Shown here: positions 35,826 through 43,735 of the stretch, one piece after another
Numbering within the stretch: position 1 is the stretch's first letter
Layout: every line of letters starts with the position of its first letter
Source: Smaragdicoccus niigatensis DSM 44881 = NBRC 103563
GTDB lineage: Bacteria > Actinomycetota > Actinomycetes > Mycobacteriales > Mycobacteriaceae
Direction: 5' to 3'
Assembly (NCBI RefSeq): GCF_000380645.1
Contig: NZ_AQXZ01000018.1
Span: 682,001 to 746,000, forward strand
DNA: 64,000 bases
Position numbers and translations under genes: made by a program
The notes under the pieces: generated by a model
What the model was told of the DNA's origin: nothing
What the model saw: the letters and a program-made list of their open reading frames with translations, nothing else
Databases searched by the model: none

Positions 35826-36894
35826 TGCGGTGGGCGATCCTTTCGGCCAGCTTCTCGTCGTGCAGTGCAACGGCATCGAGGGCGTCTTTTAGTCCCGCGC
35901 GGGTGACTTCGCCGACCAGACGGTCGAGATGCTCATCGCTGATGCCGGCCAGGGCGTGCGCCAGGTGCGCGCCGAGGTTGGAGTCGACGAGCGGCAGCAG
36001 TGGGTTCACGTGCTCCCACAGATCCAGGCGCGCGGCCGCATCGACGAGTGACTCGACCACTTCGCGCTGATGCAGGACATCGACATGGACGAACGTCTGC
36101 AACGACTCCTCGGTCATGAGCGGGGCCAATGGCAGCGCGACGTCCCACAAGTCCTCGTCGTACGCACACTTGACCAGCCCGTTCATCAAATGAGGCTGGC
36201 GCGCGACGAGGTTCACGAGATGGCGGCGAAGGCTGTCATCGAGGTTGTCGAGCAGTCCCATCGCTTCGAGCCAGTGACCGCGCTCGTCTGCGACCTCCGT
36301 GATCGAGATGAGCCGATGCTCCGGCAGCATGTGGATGATCTCCGGCATCCGGCTCGTGTCCTCGATGACGAATCCCGCCTGCAGCAGGGTGTAGTCGTCA
36401 AGGTGCGCGAGCGTCTGGAAGATCGCCTCGTGCTTGATGTGGGCGACCATGCGGCCCATCGTGATGTAGTCGCCGGTGCGGCCGAGAATCTTCGCGACCT
36501 CCGAGACCAGCTCGTTCGGGACCTCGCCGAGAATCGCGCTGACGCGCCGCGGGTCGAGGAACGGCGCGACATCCGCGAGGTACTTGACCGGAAGCCGACT
36601 CGCGAGGTCCACGGCCTTACCCGACTCGGTCAACCCGGCGACTCGGGCGGCGAGACGCGGCGGGATCACGAGGGTCGCGATTTTTGCGCTGATCGCCGCC
36701 GGCACCATCCGCGTAGCCGCAGCCGATCCCTCGAGTCGCTTGCGGTCCGCCGCGAACATCATGTCCATGGCGTCTTCCCGGAACTTCCGGATGACTGACG
36801 CGTCCAGGTGCGACAGGTAAGCGAGGTCCTTGGGGTCCAGCAAAAGCAGCGCGCCGAGCTTGGTCAACTCCGCGCGCACGGGAAGGCTCGTCAC
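35818..36894 (-). CDS. Helical-repeat protein of unknown function (MgtE-N-like)
   Basis: A 358-aa soluble, helix-rich protein. Stretches such as LPVKYLADVAPFLDPRRVSAILGEVPNELVSEVA recall the superhelical MgtE N-terminal repeats, without any transporter domain. There is no signal peptide or membrane segment. The GTG at 36894 overlaps the stop of the preceding 70-aa gene (GTGA), which settles the start. I do not recognise a function; a scaffold or regulatory role is possible. Confidence 0.6.
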   Translation of the reverse strand: MTSLPVRAELTKLGALLLLDPKDLAYLSHLDASVIRKFREDAMDMMFAADRKRLEGSAAATRMVPAAISAKIATLVIPPRLAARVAGLTESGKAVDLASRLPVKYLADVAPFLDPRRVSAILGEVPNELVSEVAKILGRTGDYITMGRMVAHIKHEAIFQTLAHLDDYTLLQAGFVIEDTSRMPEIIHMLPEHRLISITEVADERGHWLEAMGLLDNLDDSLRRHLVNLVARQPHLMNGLVKCAYDEDLWDVALPLAPLMTEESLQTFVHVDVLHQREVVESLVDAAARLDLWEHVNPLLPLVDSNLGAHLAHALAGISDEHLDRLVGEVTRAGLKDALDAVALHDEKLAERIAHRNA

Positions 36895-37103
36895 AGACCA
36901 ACCACCTTCTTGACCGCACCACGCAGCGGCCACGGAATGTGCTTGAGCGCCTCAGTGATCGACTGGTCAAGTTCGGCAGACTGCGTCTCGCGGGCCTTCT
37001 TCAGCGCGGACGCCAGGTGCTGAGCATCAGCGTCCGAAAGCGACTTCAGTTCAGCCGGCGGCTGGGTACGCAGTTCGACCGCGAGCGCGGAATGACCGCT
37101 CAA
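36891..37103 (-). CDS. Small helical protein of unknown function
   Basis: A 70-aa helical protein (LSDADAQHLASALKKARETQ in the middle) ending in a basic segment HIPWPLRGAVKKVVGL that might touch a membrane. The TTG at 37103 is chosen because AAGGAG lies six bases upstream; a longer frame would run antisense-like into the pirin gene in another frame. It overlaps the 358-aa gene (GTGA), implying the two proteins act together. Confidence 0.6.
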   Translation of the reverse strand: MSGHSALAVELRTQPPAELKSLSDADAQHLASALKKARETQSAELDQSITEALKHIPWPLRGAVKKVVGL

Positions 37104-37137
37104 GGTGTGCTCCTTCGTTGGGCTTGCCCCGTCATGG

Positions 37138-37881
37138 CTAGCCGCCGAGTCGTTGGTGCATCTCCCAGACGATGACTTCGGCGCCTTGCTCCGACAGTAG
37201 AGCCTGCCCACCGCCACCGGAAACGCGGACCGCGTCTCCCTCGGAAAGCAGTCCCACGCCTTCCATCGACACCTCGCCCTGCACGACGAAAACGTGCAGA
37301 TAGGGCGCGTCCGGCAGGACGACCTGGCGGCCCGGCTGCATGCGGGCCACGAGCATCGCGGCGTTGGTGTTGCGGATTCGAATGGCGGAGTCGTAGGTCG
37401 GCATTCCGGTCGCGACGGGAATGAGGTCACCGGCGTTCAACGGGGAGTCGATTTCCAACTGCTGATAGCCGGGATCGACGTCAGCCTCGTCCGGGATGAC
37501 CCACATCTGGATGAACCGCACGGGGTCCTCGTGCGTCGCCGCCCCGAGTCGCCATGAGTCATTTCGTTCGGAGTGCAGAATGCCTGTCCCGGCGCTCATC
37601 CGCTGTGCGAGCCCCGGGTAGATGACCCCCGAATGCCCCATCGAGTCCTGGTGGACGAGCGACCCGCGCACCACCCACGTGACGATCTCCATATTGCTGT
37701 GTGGGTGGGTATCAAAGCCCTGACCTGCCGTGACGACGTCGTCGTTATTGACGAGAAGGACGCCGTGATGGGTGTTGTGGGGGTCGTAGTGATGGCCGAA
37801 GGAGAACGAGTGCCTCGAATCGAGCCAATCGATCTCGGTGTGGAGTCGATCATCTGCTCGGCGGACGTCGAGATCCGTCAC
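37138..37881 (-). CDS. Pirin family protein
   Basis: A 247-aa bicupin of the pirin/YhhW type. The metal ligands of the N-terminal cupin are visible in GFDTHPHSNMEIVTWVVRG and in AGTGILHSERN. Pirins may act as quercetinases or redox sensors; the substrate here is unknown. ATG overlaps the rhodanese stop (ATGA). Confidence 0.88.
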   Translation of the reverse strand: MTDLDVRRADDRLHTEIDWLDSRHSFSFGHHYDPHNTHHGVLLVNNDDVVTAGQGFDTHPHSNMEIVTWVVRGSLVHQDSMGHSGVIYPGLAQRMSAGTGILHSERNDSWRLGAATHEDPVRFIQMWVIPDEADVDPGYQQLEIDSPLNAGDLIPVATGMPTYDSAIRIRNTNAAMLVARMQPGRQVVLPDAPYLHVFVVQGEVSMEGVGLLSEGDAVRVSGGGGQALLSEQGAEVIVWEMHQRLGG

Positions 37882-38687
37882 GAAGCATCACCGGTTGCCA
37901 CTGGCCGTCGGCGGTCGTTCGACCACTGTGACCAGGACCCCGGGAACAGCGCCGCGTCGACGCCGATGATCGACAGCGCCGCGACGGTGTGCGAAGCCGT
38001 GACCCCGGAGCCGCAGTACACGGCAACCGGCTTGGTGAGGTCGCCGAACTTCGCGCGCAGTTGCTCGGGCGTGAGGAACCGGCCATCGGCGGAGAGGTTG
38101 TCGGTCGCCGGTGCGTTGATCGCACCCGGGATGTGGCCGGCCTTGGGATCAACCGGTTCGACGTCCCCGCGGAAGCGTGGGTGTGCGCGGGAATCGATCA
38201 GAGTGCCGGACCAGTTCGCGGCGTCGTCGATGTCAATGGTCGGGAGGTGGCCCTCGCTCAGCGTGACGTCGCCTGGAGCATGCGGCTGACCCGCGCCTCG
38301 TTCGACCGGCAGATCCGCGTTGTGCCAGGCGTGCCAACCGCCGTCCAGAATACGGACGTCCTTGACGCCCGCCCAGGTCAGCAGCCACCAGGCACGTGCG
38401 GCTGACGTTCCGCCAACGGCGTCGTAGACGACAACCAACGAATCGTCGCTGATGCCCCACTTCCGCGCGTTTGCCTGCAGATCGGCAATCCGCGGAAGCG
38501 GATGCCGGCCCTTTGCCTTCGACGGCAATGCCGCCAATTCCGATTCGAGGTCTACGAAGATCGCGCCCGGGATGTGGCCGTTCTCGTAGTGGTTGCGGCC
38601 GTAGGGATCGCCCAGAGCCCAGCGCACATCAAGAACAACCTGCGCGGGCCGATCGGCGAGTTCAGCAGCGGTGATGAGGGTGGTCAT
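37878..38687 (-). CDS. Thiosulfate/3-mercaptopyruvate sulfurtransferase (tandem rhodanese)
   Basis: A 269-aa cytosolic sulfurtransferase with two rhodanese domains. The N-terminal one is inactive; the C-terminal one has the active-site loop YCGSGVTA with the persulfide-forming Cys. It moves sulfur from thiosulfate or mercaptopyruvate to acceptors such as cyanide or thiols. Coupled to the macro-domain gene and the pirin gene by 4-base overlaps. Confidence 0.9.
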   Translation of the reverse strand: MTTLITAAELADRPAQVVLDVRWALGDPYGRNHYENGHIPGAIFVDLESELAALPSKAKGRHPLPRIADLQANARKWGISDDSLVVVYDAVGGTSAARAWWLLTWAGVKDVRILDGGWHAWHNADLPVERGAGQPHAPGDVTLSEGHLPTIDIDDAANWSGTLIDSRAHPRFRGDVEPVDPKAGHIPGAINAPATDNLSADGRFLTPEQLRAKFGDLTKPVAVYCGSGVTASHTVAALSIIGVDAALFPGSWSQWSNDRRRPVATGDAS

Positions 38688-39196
38688 CGGTCTAGCTCCG
38701 CTCGTAGCAGCGCGGCGATCGGTTCACTGAACGCCACAAATAGAACGGTACGCACGTCAGTGGTCGCCGTGCGTACGGAATCGATTGCATGCCAGACCGC
38801 ATTCTCGAGTGGCCAGCCATAGATGCCCGCCGAGATCAACGGGAACGCAACACTCGTCGCACCGACCTCGTCTGCAACAGCGAGGCTACTCGTGTACGCC
38901 GAGCGAAGCTGAGCCGACCGATCGTGCGATTGGCTGTAAACCGGGCCCACCGTGTGGATGACCCAACGCGCGTCGAGGTTGCCGGCGGTCGTTGCGACAG
39001 CGCGGCCGGTGGGCAGTCCGTCTGGCAGGGTCGTCGCCCGAAGCTTGCGGCACGCAGCGAGAATCGATGGCCCGCCGGCCCGATGTATCGCTCCATCGAC
39101 TCCACCGCCGCCCAGCAGGCTCGAGTTCGCGGCGTTGACGATCGCATCAACGGAGACGGTCGTGATGTCTCCCTTGATCACTTCGAGGCTCGTCAT
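38684..39196 (-). CDS. Macro-domain protein (O-acetyl-ADP-ribose deacetylase type)
   Basis: A 170-aa macro domain. The ADP-ribose site shows GDIT near the N-terminus, AIVNAANSSLLGGGGVDGAIHRAGG, and AFPLISAGIYGWP near the C-terminus; this is the MacroD/YmdB pattern with the catalytic Asn and Gly loop. It removes ADP-ribose or acetyl groups from modified substrates. First gene of the six-gene minus-strand operon. Confidence 0.92.
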   Translation of the reverse strand: MTSLEVIKGDITTVSVDAIVNAANSSLLGGGGVDGAIHRAGGPSILAACRKLRATTLPDGLPTGRAVATTAGNLDARWVIHTVGPVYSQSHDRSAQLRSAYTSSLAVADEVGATSVAFPLISAGIYGWPLENAVWHAIDSVRTATTDVRTVLFVAFSEPIAALLRAELDR

Positions 39197-39235
39197 ATCT
39201 CCATCATGCCGACTAGATCGACACTTGCCTATCTA

Positions 39236-39258
39236 TCAGTTGTTACTTATATAATTGA
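39236..39258 (+). promoter_or_regulatory. Leaderless promoter with overlapping dyad, probable ArsR-family operator
   Basis: TATAAT (39250-39255), a consensus -10, is six bases before the ATG at 39262. It lies in a 23-base dyad, TCAGTT (39236-39241) and AATTGA (39253-39258), matching at 5 of 6 positions. A repressor bound here would block transcription; the ArsR-type protein encoded second in the operon is the natural candidate. Confidence 0.55.
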
Positions 39259-39261
39259 CTC

Positions 39262-39888
39262 ATGAAGTTCTCGTTGGCCGATCACTTCGGTGCCACTGAC
39301 CGCTCCCTGACCACCGCAATCCGAGACGGCAAGCAGGTTCGGATACTGCACGCGAACCGCACTTTCAACGCCACGATCGACGACGTCTGGGACGCCCTCA
39401 CCTCGAAGGAACGCATCCACCGCTGGATGCTGACAATCCACGGCGATCTGCACGTCGGCGGCCGATTCCAATTCGACGGAAATGCCGGTGGCGAGGTACT
39501 CGCGTGCGATGCCCCCAGCCATCTGGCCATCACGTGGGAATTCGGCGACTCACTCACCTGGGTCGACGTGTTCCTCGAGACCGTCGACGGCGGAACCCTG
39601 TTCCGTCTCGAACACAGCGCGCCCATCGAGGACCTGACGTCGCCGCACTACCAGCAGTTCGGCCCCGGCGCCGTCGGCATCGGCTGGGAGATGTCACTCA
39701 TGGGCCTCGGCGAGCATCTCGCCAACCCCGACATCGTCGTTCGCGAGGGTGACGTGGCATCGATGGACCTGTCCGGCTACATGCGCGACAGCAGCGACGC
39801 CTGGCGGGACGCCGCGATCACCGCCGGTGAAGACGCCGCCGTGGCCACCGCGGCAGCGGATCGCTGCCTCAAGGCGTACGTCGGCTGA
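39262..39888 (+). CDS. SRPBCC/AHSA1-like protein
   Basis: A 208-aa member of the START/SRPBCC fold (AHSA1 branch). The sequence HANRTFNATIDDVWDALTSKERIHRWM is the typical opening, followed by GGRFQFDGN and WEFGDSLTWVDVFLE. Such proteins bind hydrophobic ligands and frequently pair with ArsR regulators, as here (TGATG overlap). The ligand is unknown. Confidence 0.87.
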   Translation: MKFSLADHFGATDRSLTTAIRDGKQVRILHANRTFNATIDDVWDALTSKERIHRWMLTIHGDLHVGGRFQFDGNAGGEVLACDAPSHLAITWEFGDSLTWVDVFLETVDGGTLFRLEHSAPIEDLTSPHYQQFGPGAVGIGWEMSLMGLGEHLANPDIVVREGDVASMDLSGYMRDSSDAWRDAAITAGEDAAVATAAADRCLKAYVG

Positions 39889-40217
39889 TGCACGCCTTCG
39901 ACGTTCTCGGGGATCCGGTTCGCCGCCGGATCCTCGAGCTCCTCGCGTCCGGGGAACATGCCTCGGGCGAGGTTGTCGCGGTCATCGCGAACGAGTTCGG
40001 GATCTCGCAGCCCGCGGTGTCGATGCAGCTGAAGGTCCTGCGCGACAGCGGGTTTGCTAGCGTGCGACCGGAAGGGACGCGCCGGATCTATGCGCTCGAC
40101 GCAGGCCCGTTGGCGCAGGTCGACGCCTGGCTCGGGCAGTTCCGAATCTTCTGGGAGCAGCGTTTGGACGCGCTGGAGACGGAGCTGCGGCGGGGGAAGC
40201 GTTCCGCGGAACGCTGA
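39888..40217 (+). CDS. ArsR family transcriptional regulator
   Basis: A 109-aa winged-helix repressor of the non-metal ArsR type that accompanies SRPBCC genes. HTH region: FDVLGDPVRRRILELLASGEHASGEV, then ISQPAVSMQLKVLRDSGFASVRPEG. It lacks the Cys clusters of metal-sensing members. Probably represses its own operon through the dyad at 39236-39258. Palindrome copy 40199-40214 forms its last codons. Confidence 0.9.
   Translation: MHAFDVLGDPVRRRILELLASGEHASGEVVAVIANEFGISQPAVSMQLKVLRDSGFASVRPEGTRRIYALDAGPLAQVDAWLGQFRIFWEQRLDALETELRRGKRSAER
40199..40214. repeat. Palindrome GCGTTCCGCGGAACGC, left of the HNH gene
   Basis: A perfect 16-base palindrome ending the ArsR-type gene, 72 bases before the DUF222-HNH gene. 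A near-identical copy lies just after that gene (41659-41674), an imperfect one inside it (40896-40911), and an exact one in nuoL (30946-30961). Confidence 0.6.
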
Positions 40218-40255
40218 GGCCGGGCTACTTGTCAGAGGGTCGCAGTAGCTTCGAT

Positions 40256-40271
40256 TCGAACACCGATTCGA
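40256..40271 (+). promoter_or_regulatory. LexA (SOS) box upstream of the DUF222-HNH gene
   Basis: TCGAAC-ACCG-ATTCGA matches the mycobacterial SOS consensus TCGAAC-N4-GTTCGA at 11 of 12 positions. It is 15 bases before the GTG start. Several 13E12-type genes of M. tuberculosis are known LexA targets, so DNA-damage induction is likely. Confidence 0.65.
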
Positions 40272-40285
40272 ATCAGGAGGTCGCC

Positions 40286-41656
40286 GTGACCGTGACCGTT
40301 CTCCACCCCACCAACCTGTTCGACGACCAGCCAGCCAAAGCGCTCTCCGATGACGACCTCGGCAACCGCCTCGTCGGATACGCAGGACAACTCGCCGCAC
40401 TCACCGCACGGTTCCTCGAACTCCTCGCCGAATTCGACACCCGCAACGCCTGGTCCGGCGTCGGCATCCTCTCCTGCGCACACTGGCTGACCTGGCGCAC
40501 CGGCATGACCCTGCGCACCGCCCAAGACCACGTCCGCGTCGCCCACGCGCTCACCGCACTCCCCCTCATCCAAAAGGCATTCACCAAAGGCGAACTCACC
40601 TACTCCAAAGTCCGCGCCATCACCCGCGTCGCCACCCCCGAACGTGAACCCGAACTCCTCACCATCGCCACCTCCGCCACCGCCGAACAAGTCGAACGCG
40701 TCGTCCGCGCGATCCGCCAGGTCGAACGCCACAAGCCCGACCCAGCACCCCCGATCGAATCCTCCGGGCGATGGAAATGGCACGACGACGGCAGCCTGTC
40801 CGTCACCCTGCGCCTGTCCACACTCGACGGCGCCCGGTTCCTCGCCGGCGCCGTCCGCGCCGAATACGAACGCACCCGCACCGAGGGCGATCCCGACGTT
40901 CCGCAGAACGTTTCACCCGAACCAGATTCACCCAAACCCCACCGCGACCTCTGGCGGCACGTCCCCGCCAACATCGCCCCCGCCGTACTCACCATGGCCG
41001 ACACCGTCCGCACCACAATCCACATGCCCCACATCGCCCCCGGCGCCGAGGTCATCATCCACACGCACGTCGCGTGCGAGGACTCCGCTGAATCAGCGCC
41101 AGTACCGGACCCGCACCTGGACAACGGTCCCGCGCTCACCGACGCCGAGGTGGCCGAAGCCGAATGCTGCGCCACCGTCAGCAAAACAGTCGACAAAGGC
41201 GGCATCCGACTGCGGTGGGGCCGCGAACGCCGCACCCCCAACCGGCGCCTCGTCCAATACATCACCCAACGCGACCGCACCTGCCAGCACCCCGGCTGCG
41301 GCAGGACCCGCCACCTGCACATTCACCACGTCAAGCCCTGGTCACAAGACGGAGAAACCGACCCCGACAACCTCATCCTGCTGTGCTCCACCCACCACCG
41401 CGCCCTACACCGCGGCGTCTTCGCCATCACCGCCCACGGAAACGAACGGTTCACCTTCCACGATCCCCACGGCGCGCTACTGGAACCCGCACCCCCGCTG
41501 AACGCCAGCAACGACTGGTCACCGAACCGTCGCGTCCGGCCCGACGCCACCGTCCCCGTCCACGGCGGCAAACTCAGCCTCCACTACGCCATCGAAGTCC
41601 TCTACCGCACCTGGACCTACCGAGAGGAGCACCAAACCCGACCCGCAGCAGCCTGA
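40286..41656 (+). CDS. DUF222/13E12-repeat family HNH endonuclease
   Basis: A 456-aa protein of the 13E12 family, multicopy in many mycobacteriales. The N-terminal DUF222 region (about 15-260) includes GVGILSCAHWLTWRTGM; the C-terminus has an HNH nuclease domain: CQHPGCGR with metal cysteines, HIHHVKPW, DPDNLILLCSTHHRALH. GTG at 40286 follows AGGAGG closely. It carries an SOS box upstream and lies between two palindromes, and the codon use is unusually C-rich. Its biological role is not established; a selfish or damage-induced nuclease is plausible. Confidence 0.92.
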   Translation: MTVTVLHPTNLFDDQPAKALSDDDLGNRLVGYAGQLAALTARFLELLAEFDTRNAWSGVGILSCAHWLTWRTGMTLRTAQDHVRVAHALTALPLIQKAFTKGELTYSKVRAITRVATPEREPELLTIATSATAEQVERVVRAIRQVERHKPDPAPPIESSGRWKWHDDGSLSVTLRLSTLDGARFLAGAVRAEYERTRTEGDPDVPQNVSPEPDSPKPHRDLWRHVPANIAPAVLTMADTVRTTIHMPHIAPGAEVIIHTHVACEDSAESAPVPDPHLDNGPALTDAEVAEAECCATVSKTVDKGGIRLRWGRERRTPNRRLVQYITQRDRTCQHPGCGRTRHLHIHHVKPWSQDGETDPDNLILLCSTHHRALHRGVFAITAHGNERFTFHDPHGALLEPAPPLNASNDWSPNRRVRPDATVPVHGGKLSLHYAIEVLYRTWTYREEHQTRPAAA

Positions 41657-41658
41657 CC

Positions 41659-41674
41659 GCGTTCCGCGGAACGT
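41659..41674. repeat. Palindrome GCGTTCCGCGGAACGT, right of the HNH gene
   Basis: 15 of 16 bases match the left copy at 40199-40214. It lies 3 bases after the HNH stop codon and before the convergent nuclease-like gene. It may act as a terminator or be a recognition or insertion mark. Confidence 0.55.
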
Positions 41675-41678
41675 TCGG

Positions 41679-42521
41679 TCAGGGTCGAGTCAGGCTTGCG
41701 CGGACTTCGGCCACGACCTTCGCGGGCGATTCGTACAACTCCTGCCACGAGAATTGGAGGACCTGCCACCCGGCGGTATCCAACGAGGCGGTGACCAACG
41801 AACTGTGGGACTGCAGGCAGCCTGCCCAGCCGTCGACGAGGACCGCGGTGCGCTGATCGGCGAACGCCACATCGAGCCGATGGCCGAGCACACGAACGTG
41901 AGCGGCCCAGCCGTCGATGCCCGCCCGGCGGAGGATCGTGATGAGCCGTTGCCGGGCGGCCGCCCGCGAGCGCTCGCCCGCTTCGGCGAGCAATCGGCCC
42001 GCCAACGGGGTGCCGGACCGACTCGCATTCCGGCGATGGCAGTCGACCAGCGATCGCATCGACACCCGCTTCGATCGCAACGCGTGGTCGATCAGTGAGG
42101 GATCGGCGGAATCGAGCACGGTCAGCGGCAGGCTCGTGACCTGCAGTCCGTTGATCACGACGACATCGTCGGGACGGAGGTCGCGACGTCGCACGCGTCG
42201 ATGCAGCCGATACTCCAAGGCGCAGCGCACCGGGATGTTGACCCACGATTGCTCCGGCGCCGGGCTCAGGCCGTGCCACCACGCCGCGCTGGGGCCGAAC
42301 GCGACCGCGTCATCGCCGGCGCTGTACACCGCGACGCGGAGCTCGGCGGGCGGCGTCATCCGACGATCGGCACGTCGATAGATGCACGGCGCTTCCCGCG
42401 TCCACTCCTCCGAGGTCACCCGTCGGCTGATCGCCGACCGGCTCATGCCCGCGGCGAACGCTTGGCTGCGGGTGATGATCCCGTCCTGCGCGGCGAAGAT
42501 CCCATTCACGTCCACACCCAT
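41679..42521 (-). CDS. AbiEi-antitoxin-like protein with C-terminal nuclease fold
   Basis: A 280-aa protein. The N-terminal 60 residues resemble the winged-helix of type IV antitoxin AbiEi-like proteins (GIITRSQAFAAGMSRSAISRRV). The C-terminal 80 residues look like a Vsr/DUF559-type PD-(D/E)XK nuclease: RLDVAFADQRTAVLVDGWAG, then AGWQVLQFSWQELYESP. The usual Glu or Asp pattern before the Val strand is only partly visible, so catalysis is uncertain. Such genes are common and variable in actinobacteria; no AbiEii-type toxin gene is adjacent. Confidence 0.72.
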   Translation of the reverse strand: MGVDVNGIFAAQDGIITRSQAFAAGMSRSAISRRVTSEEWTREAPCIYRRADRRMTPPAELRVAVYSAGDDAVAFGPSAAWWHGLSPAPEQSWVNIPVRCALEYRLHRRVRRRDLRPDDVVVINGLQVTSLPLTVLDSADPSLIDHALRSKRVSMRSLVDCHRRNASRSGTPLAGRLLAEAGERSRAAARQRLITILRRAGIDGWAAHVRVLGHRLDVAFADQRTAVLVDGWAGCLQSHSSLVTASLDTAGWQVLQFSWQELYESPAKVVAEVRASLTRP

Positions 42522-42550
42522 GCCGACGCACGCGGTGCCCCGCTGGTTCC

Positions 42551-43735
42551 CTAATCGCGGCGCGATTTCAAATAGGCCGTCTCCGCCGGGTTTCCCGCGA
42601 GCTCGATTGCACGGTCATAAGCCGCGCGCGCCTCATCGCCGCGACCGAGCCGTCGGAGCAGATCCGCGCGCGTCGCGTGGAATGGGTGGTAGCTGTCCAG
42701 GTCGAGCGAATCGACGATCGCGAGAGCAATCTCAGGTCCGTCGACCTCAGCGACCGCGATCGCGCGGTTCAGTGCGACGATCGGCGTTGGGGTGACGACC
42801 AGCAACCGGTCGTACAGCGCCACGACCTGATGCCAATCGGTGTCGGCTACCCGGGCAGCGTCGGAGTGCACGGCGTTGATCGCCGCGAGCAGCTGATACA
42901 TGCCCGGCCGGTTGACCCGAAGACACCAGCGCACGAGGTCATGTCCCTCGGCGATCATCGCGGTATCCCACTGCAAACGGTCCTGCTCTCCCAACGGCAC
43001 GAGCATGCCGTCCGCGAAGCGCGCCTTCGCCCGCGCGTCGATGAGCAGCATCAACGCGAGCAACCCGATCACCTCGGGCTCGTCTGGCATGAGGCTGCGC
43101 AGGACGCGCCCCAACCGGATGGCCTCGGCGCACAGGTCGGTGCGGAGTTCGTGTGCGCCAGACGACGGCAAATACCCCTCGTTGAAAATGAGGTAGACCG
43201 TCGTGAGCACGCCCCGGAGTCGAACCGGAAGGTCCTCGGACTGGGGCACGCGATACGGAATCCGCGCCACGGTGATCTTCTTCTTGGCCCGCGTGATGCG
43301 TTGCGCCATCGTCCGTTCCGGAACGAGGAAGGCCTCCGCAACCTCCGCGACCGTGAGACCGCCGAGCAGTCGCAAAGTCAGCGCGACCTGAACTTCCGGC
43401 GCGAGTGCCGGGTGACAACACGTGAACAGAAGTCGCAGGCGGTCGTCCGGAACGACGGAGATTTCGACGGGCTCGGGATCGTGCAAGATCTCCGCCGCGC
43501 GGTACTTGTCGTCGCGGAGCGATTCGCGGCGAAGCCGATCGATCGCCCGGTTGCGGGCCGTCGTCATGATCCAGGCGCCCGGATTCGGCGGAATGCCGTC
43601 CTTGGCCCACCGCTGCAGAGCCTCGGTGAACGCCTCCTGTGCCATTTCTTCGGCGAGCGTGATGTCTCCGAAGCGCCCGGTCAGCGCGGCGACCACCCGG
43701 CCGAATTCGGCGCGGTAGATGTCGTCGAACCTCAC
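42551..43735 (-). CDS. ECF42-type RNA polymerase sigma factor
   Basis: A 394-aa ECF sigma factor. Region 2 is at 1-75 (FGDITLAEEMAQEAFTEALQRW; WIMTTARNRAIDRLRRE), region 4 near 110-165 (LTVAEVAEAFLVPERTMAQRITRAKKKI), followed by a 220-residue TPR-like C-terminal extension (LMLLIDARAKARF; PIVALNRAIAVAEVDGPEIALAIVD) characteristic of ECF42. These usually sit next to DGPF/YCII-domain genes; none is present. The GTG at 43735 overlaps the response-regulator stop. Confidence 0.9.
   Translation of the reverse strand: MRFDDIYRAEFGRVVAALTGRFGDITLAEEMAQEAFTEALQRWAKDGIPPNPGAWIMTTARNRAIDRLRRESLRDDKYRAAEILHDPEPVEISVVPDDRLRLLFTCCHPALAPEVQVALTLRLLGGLTVAEVAEAFLVPERTMAQRITRAKKKITVARIPYRVPQSEDLPVRLRGVLTTVYLIFNEGYLPSSGAHELRTDLCAEAIRLGRVLRSLMPDEPEVIGLLALMLLIDARAKARFADGMLVPLGEQDRLQWDTAMIAEGHDLVRWCLRVNRPGMYQLLAAINAVHSDAARVADTDWHQVVALYDRLLVVTPTPIVALNRAIAVAEVDGPEIALAIVDSLDLDSYHPFHATRADLLRRLGRGDEARAAYDRAIELAGNPAETAYLKSRRD

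Noticed and set aside
37104-37430. A longer version of the 70-aa protein starting inside the pirin gene
   Set aside because: The extra residues are a Ser/Arg/Pro-rich shadow of the pirin frame; the TTG with AAGGAG at 37103 fits better.
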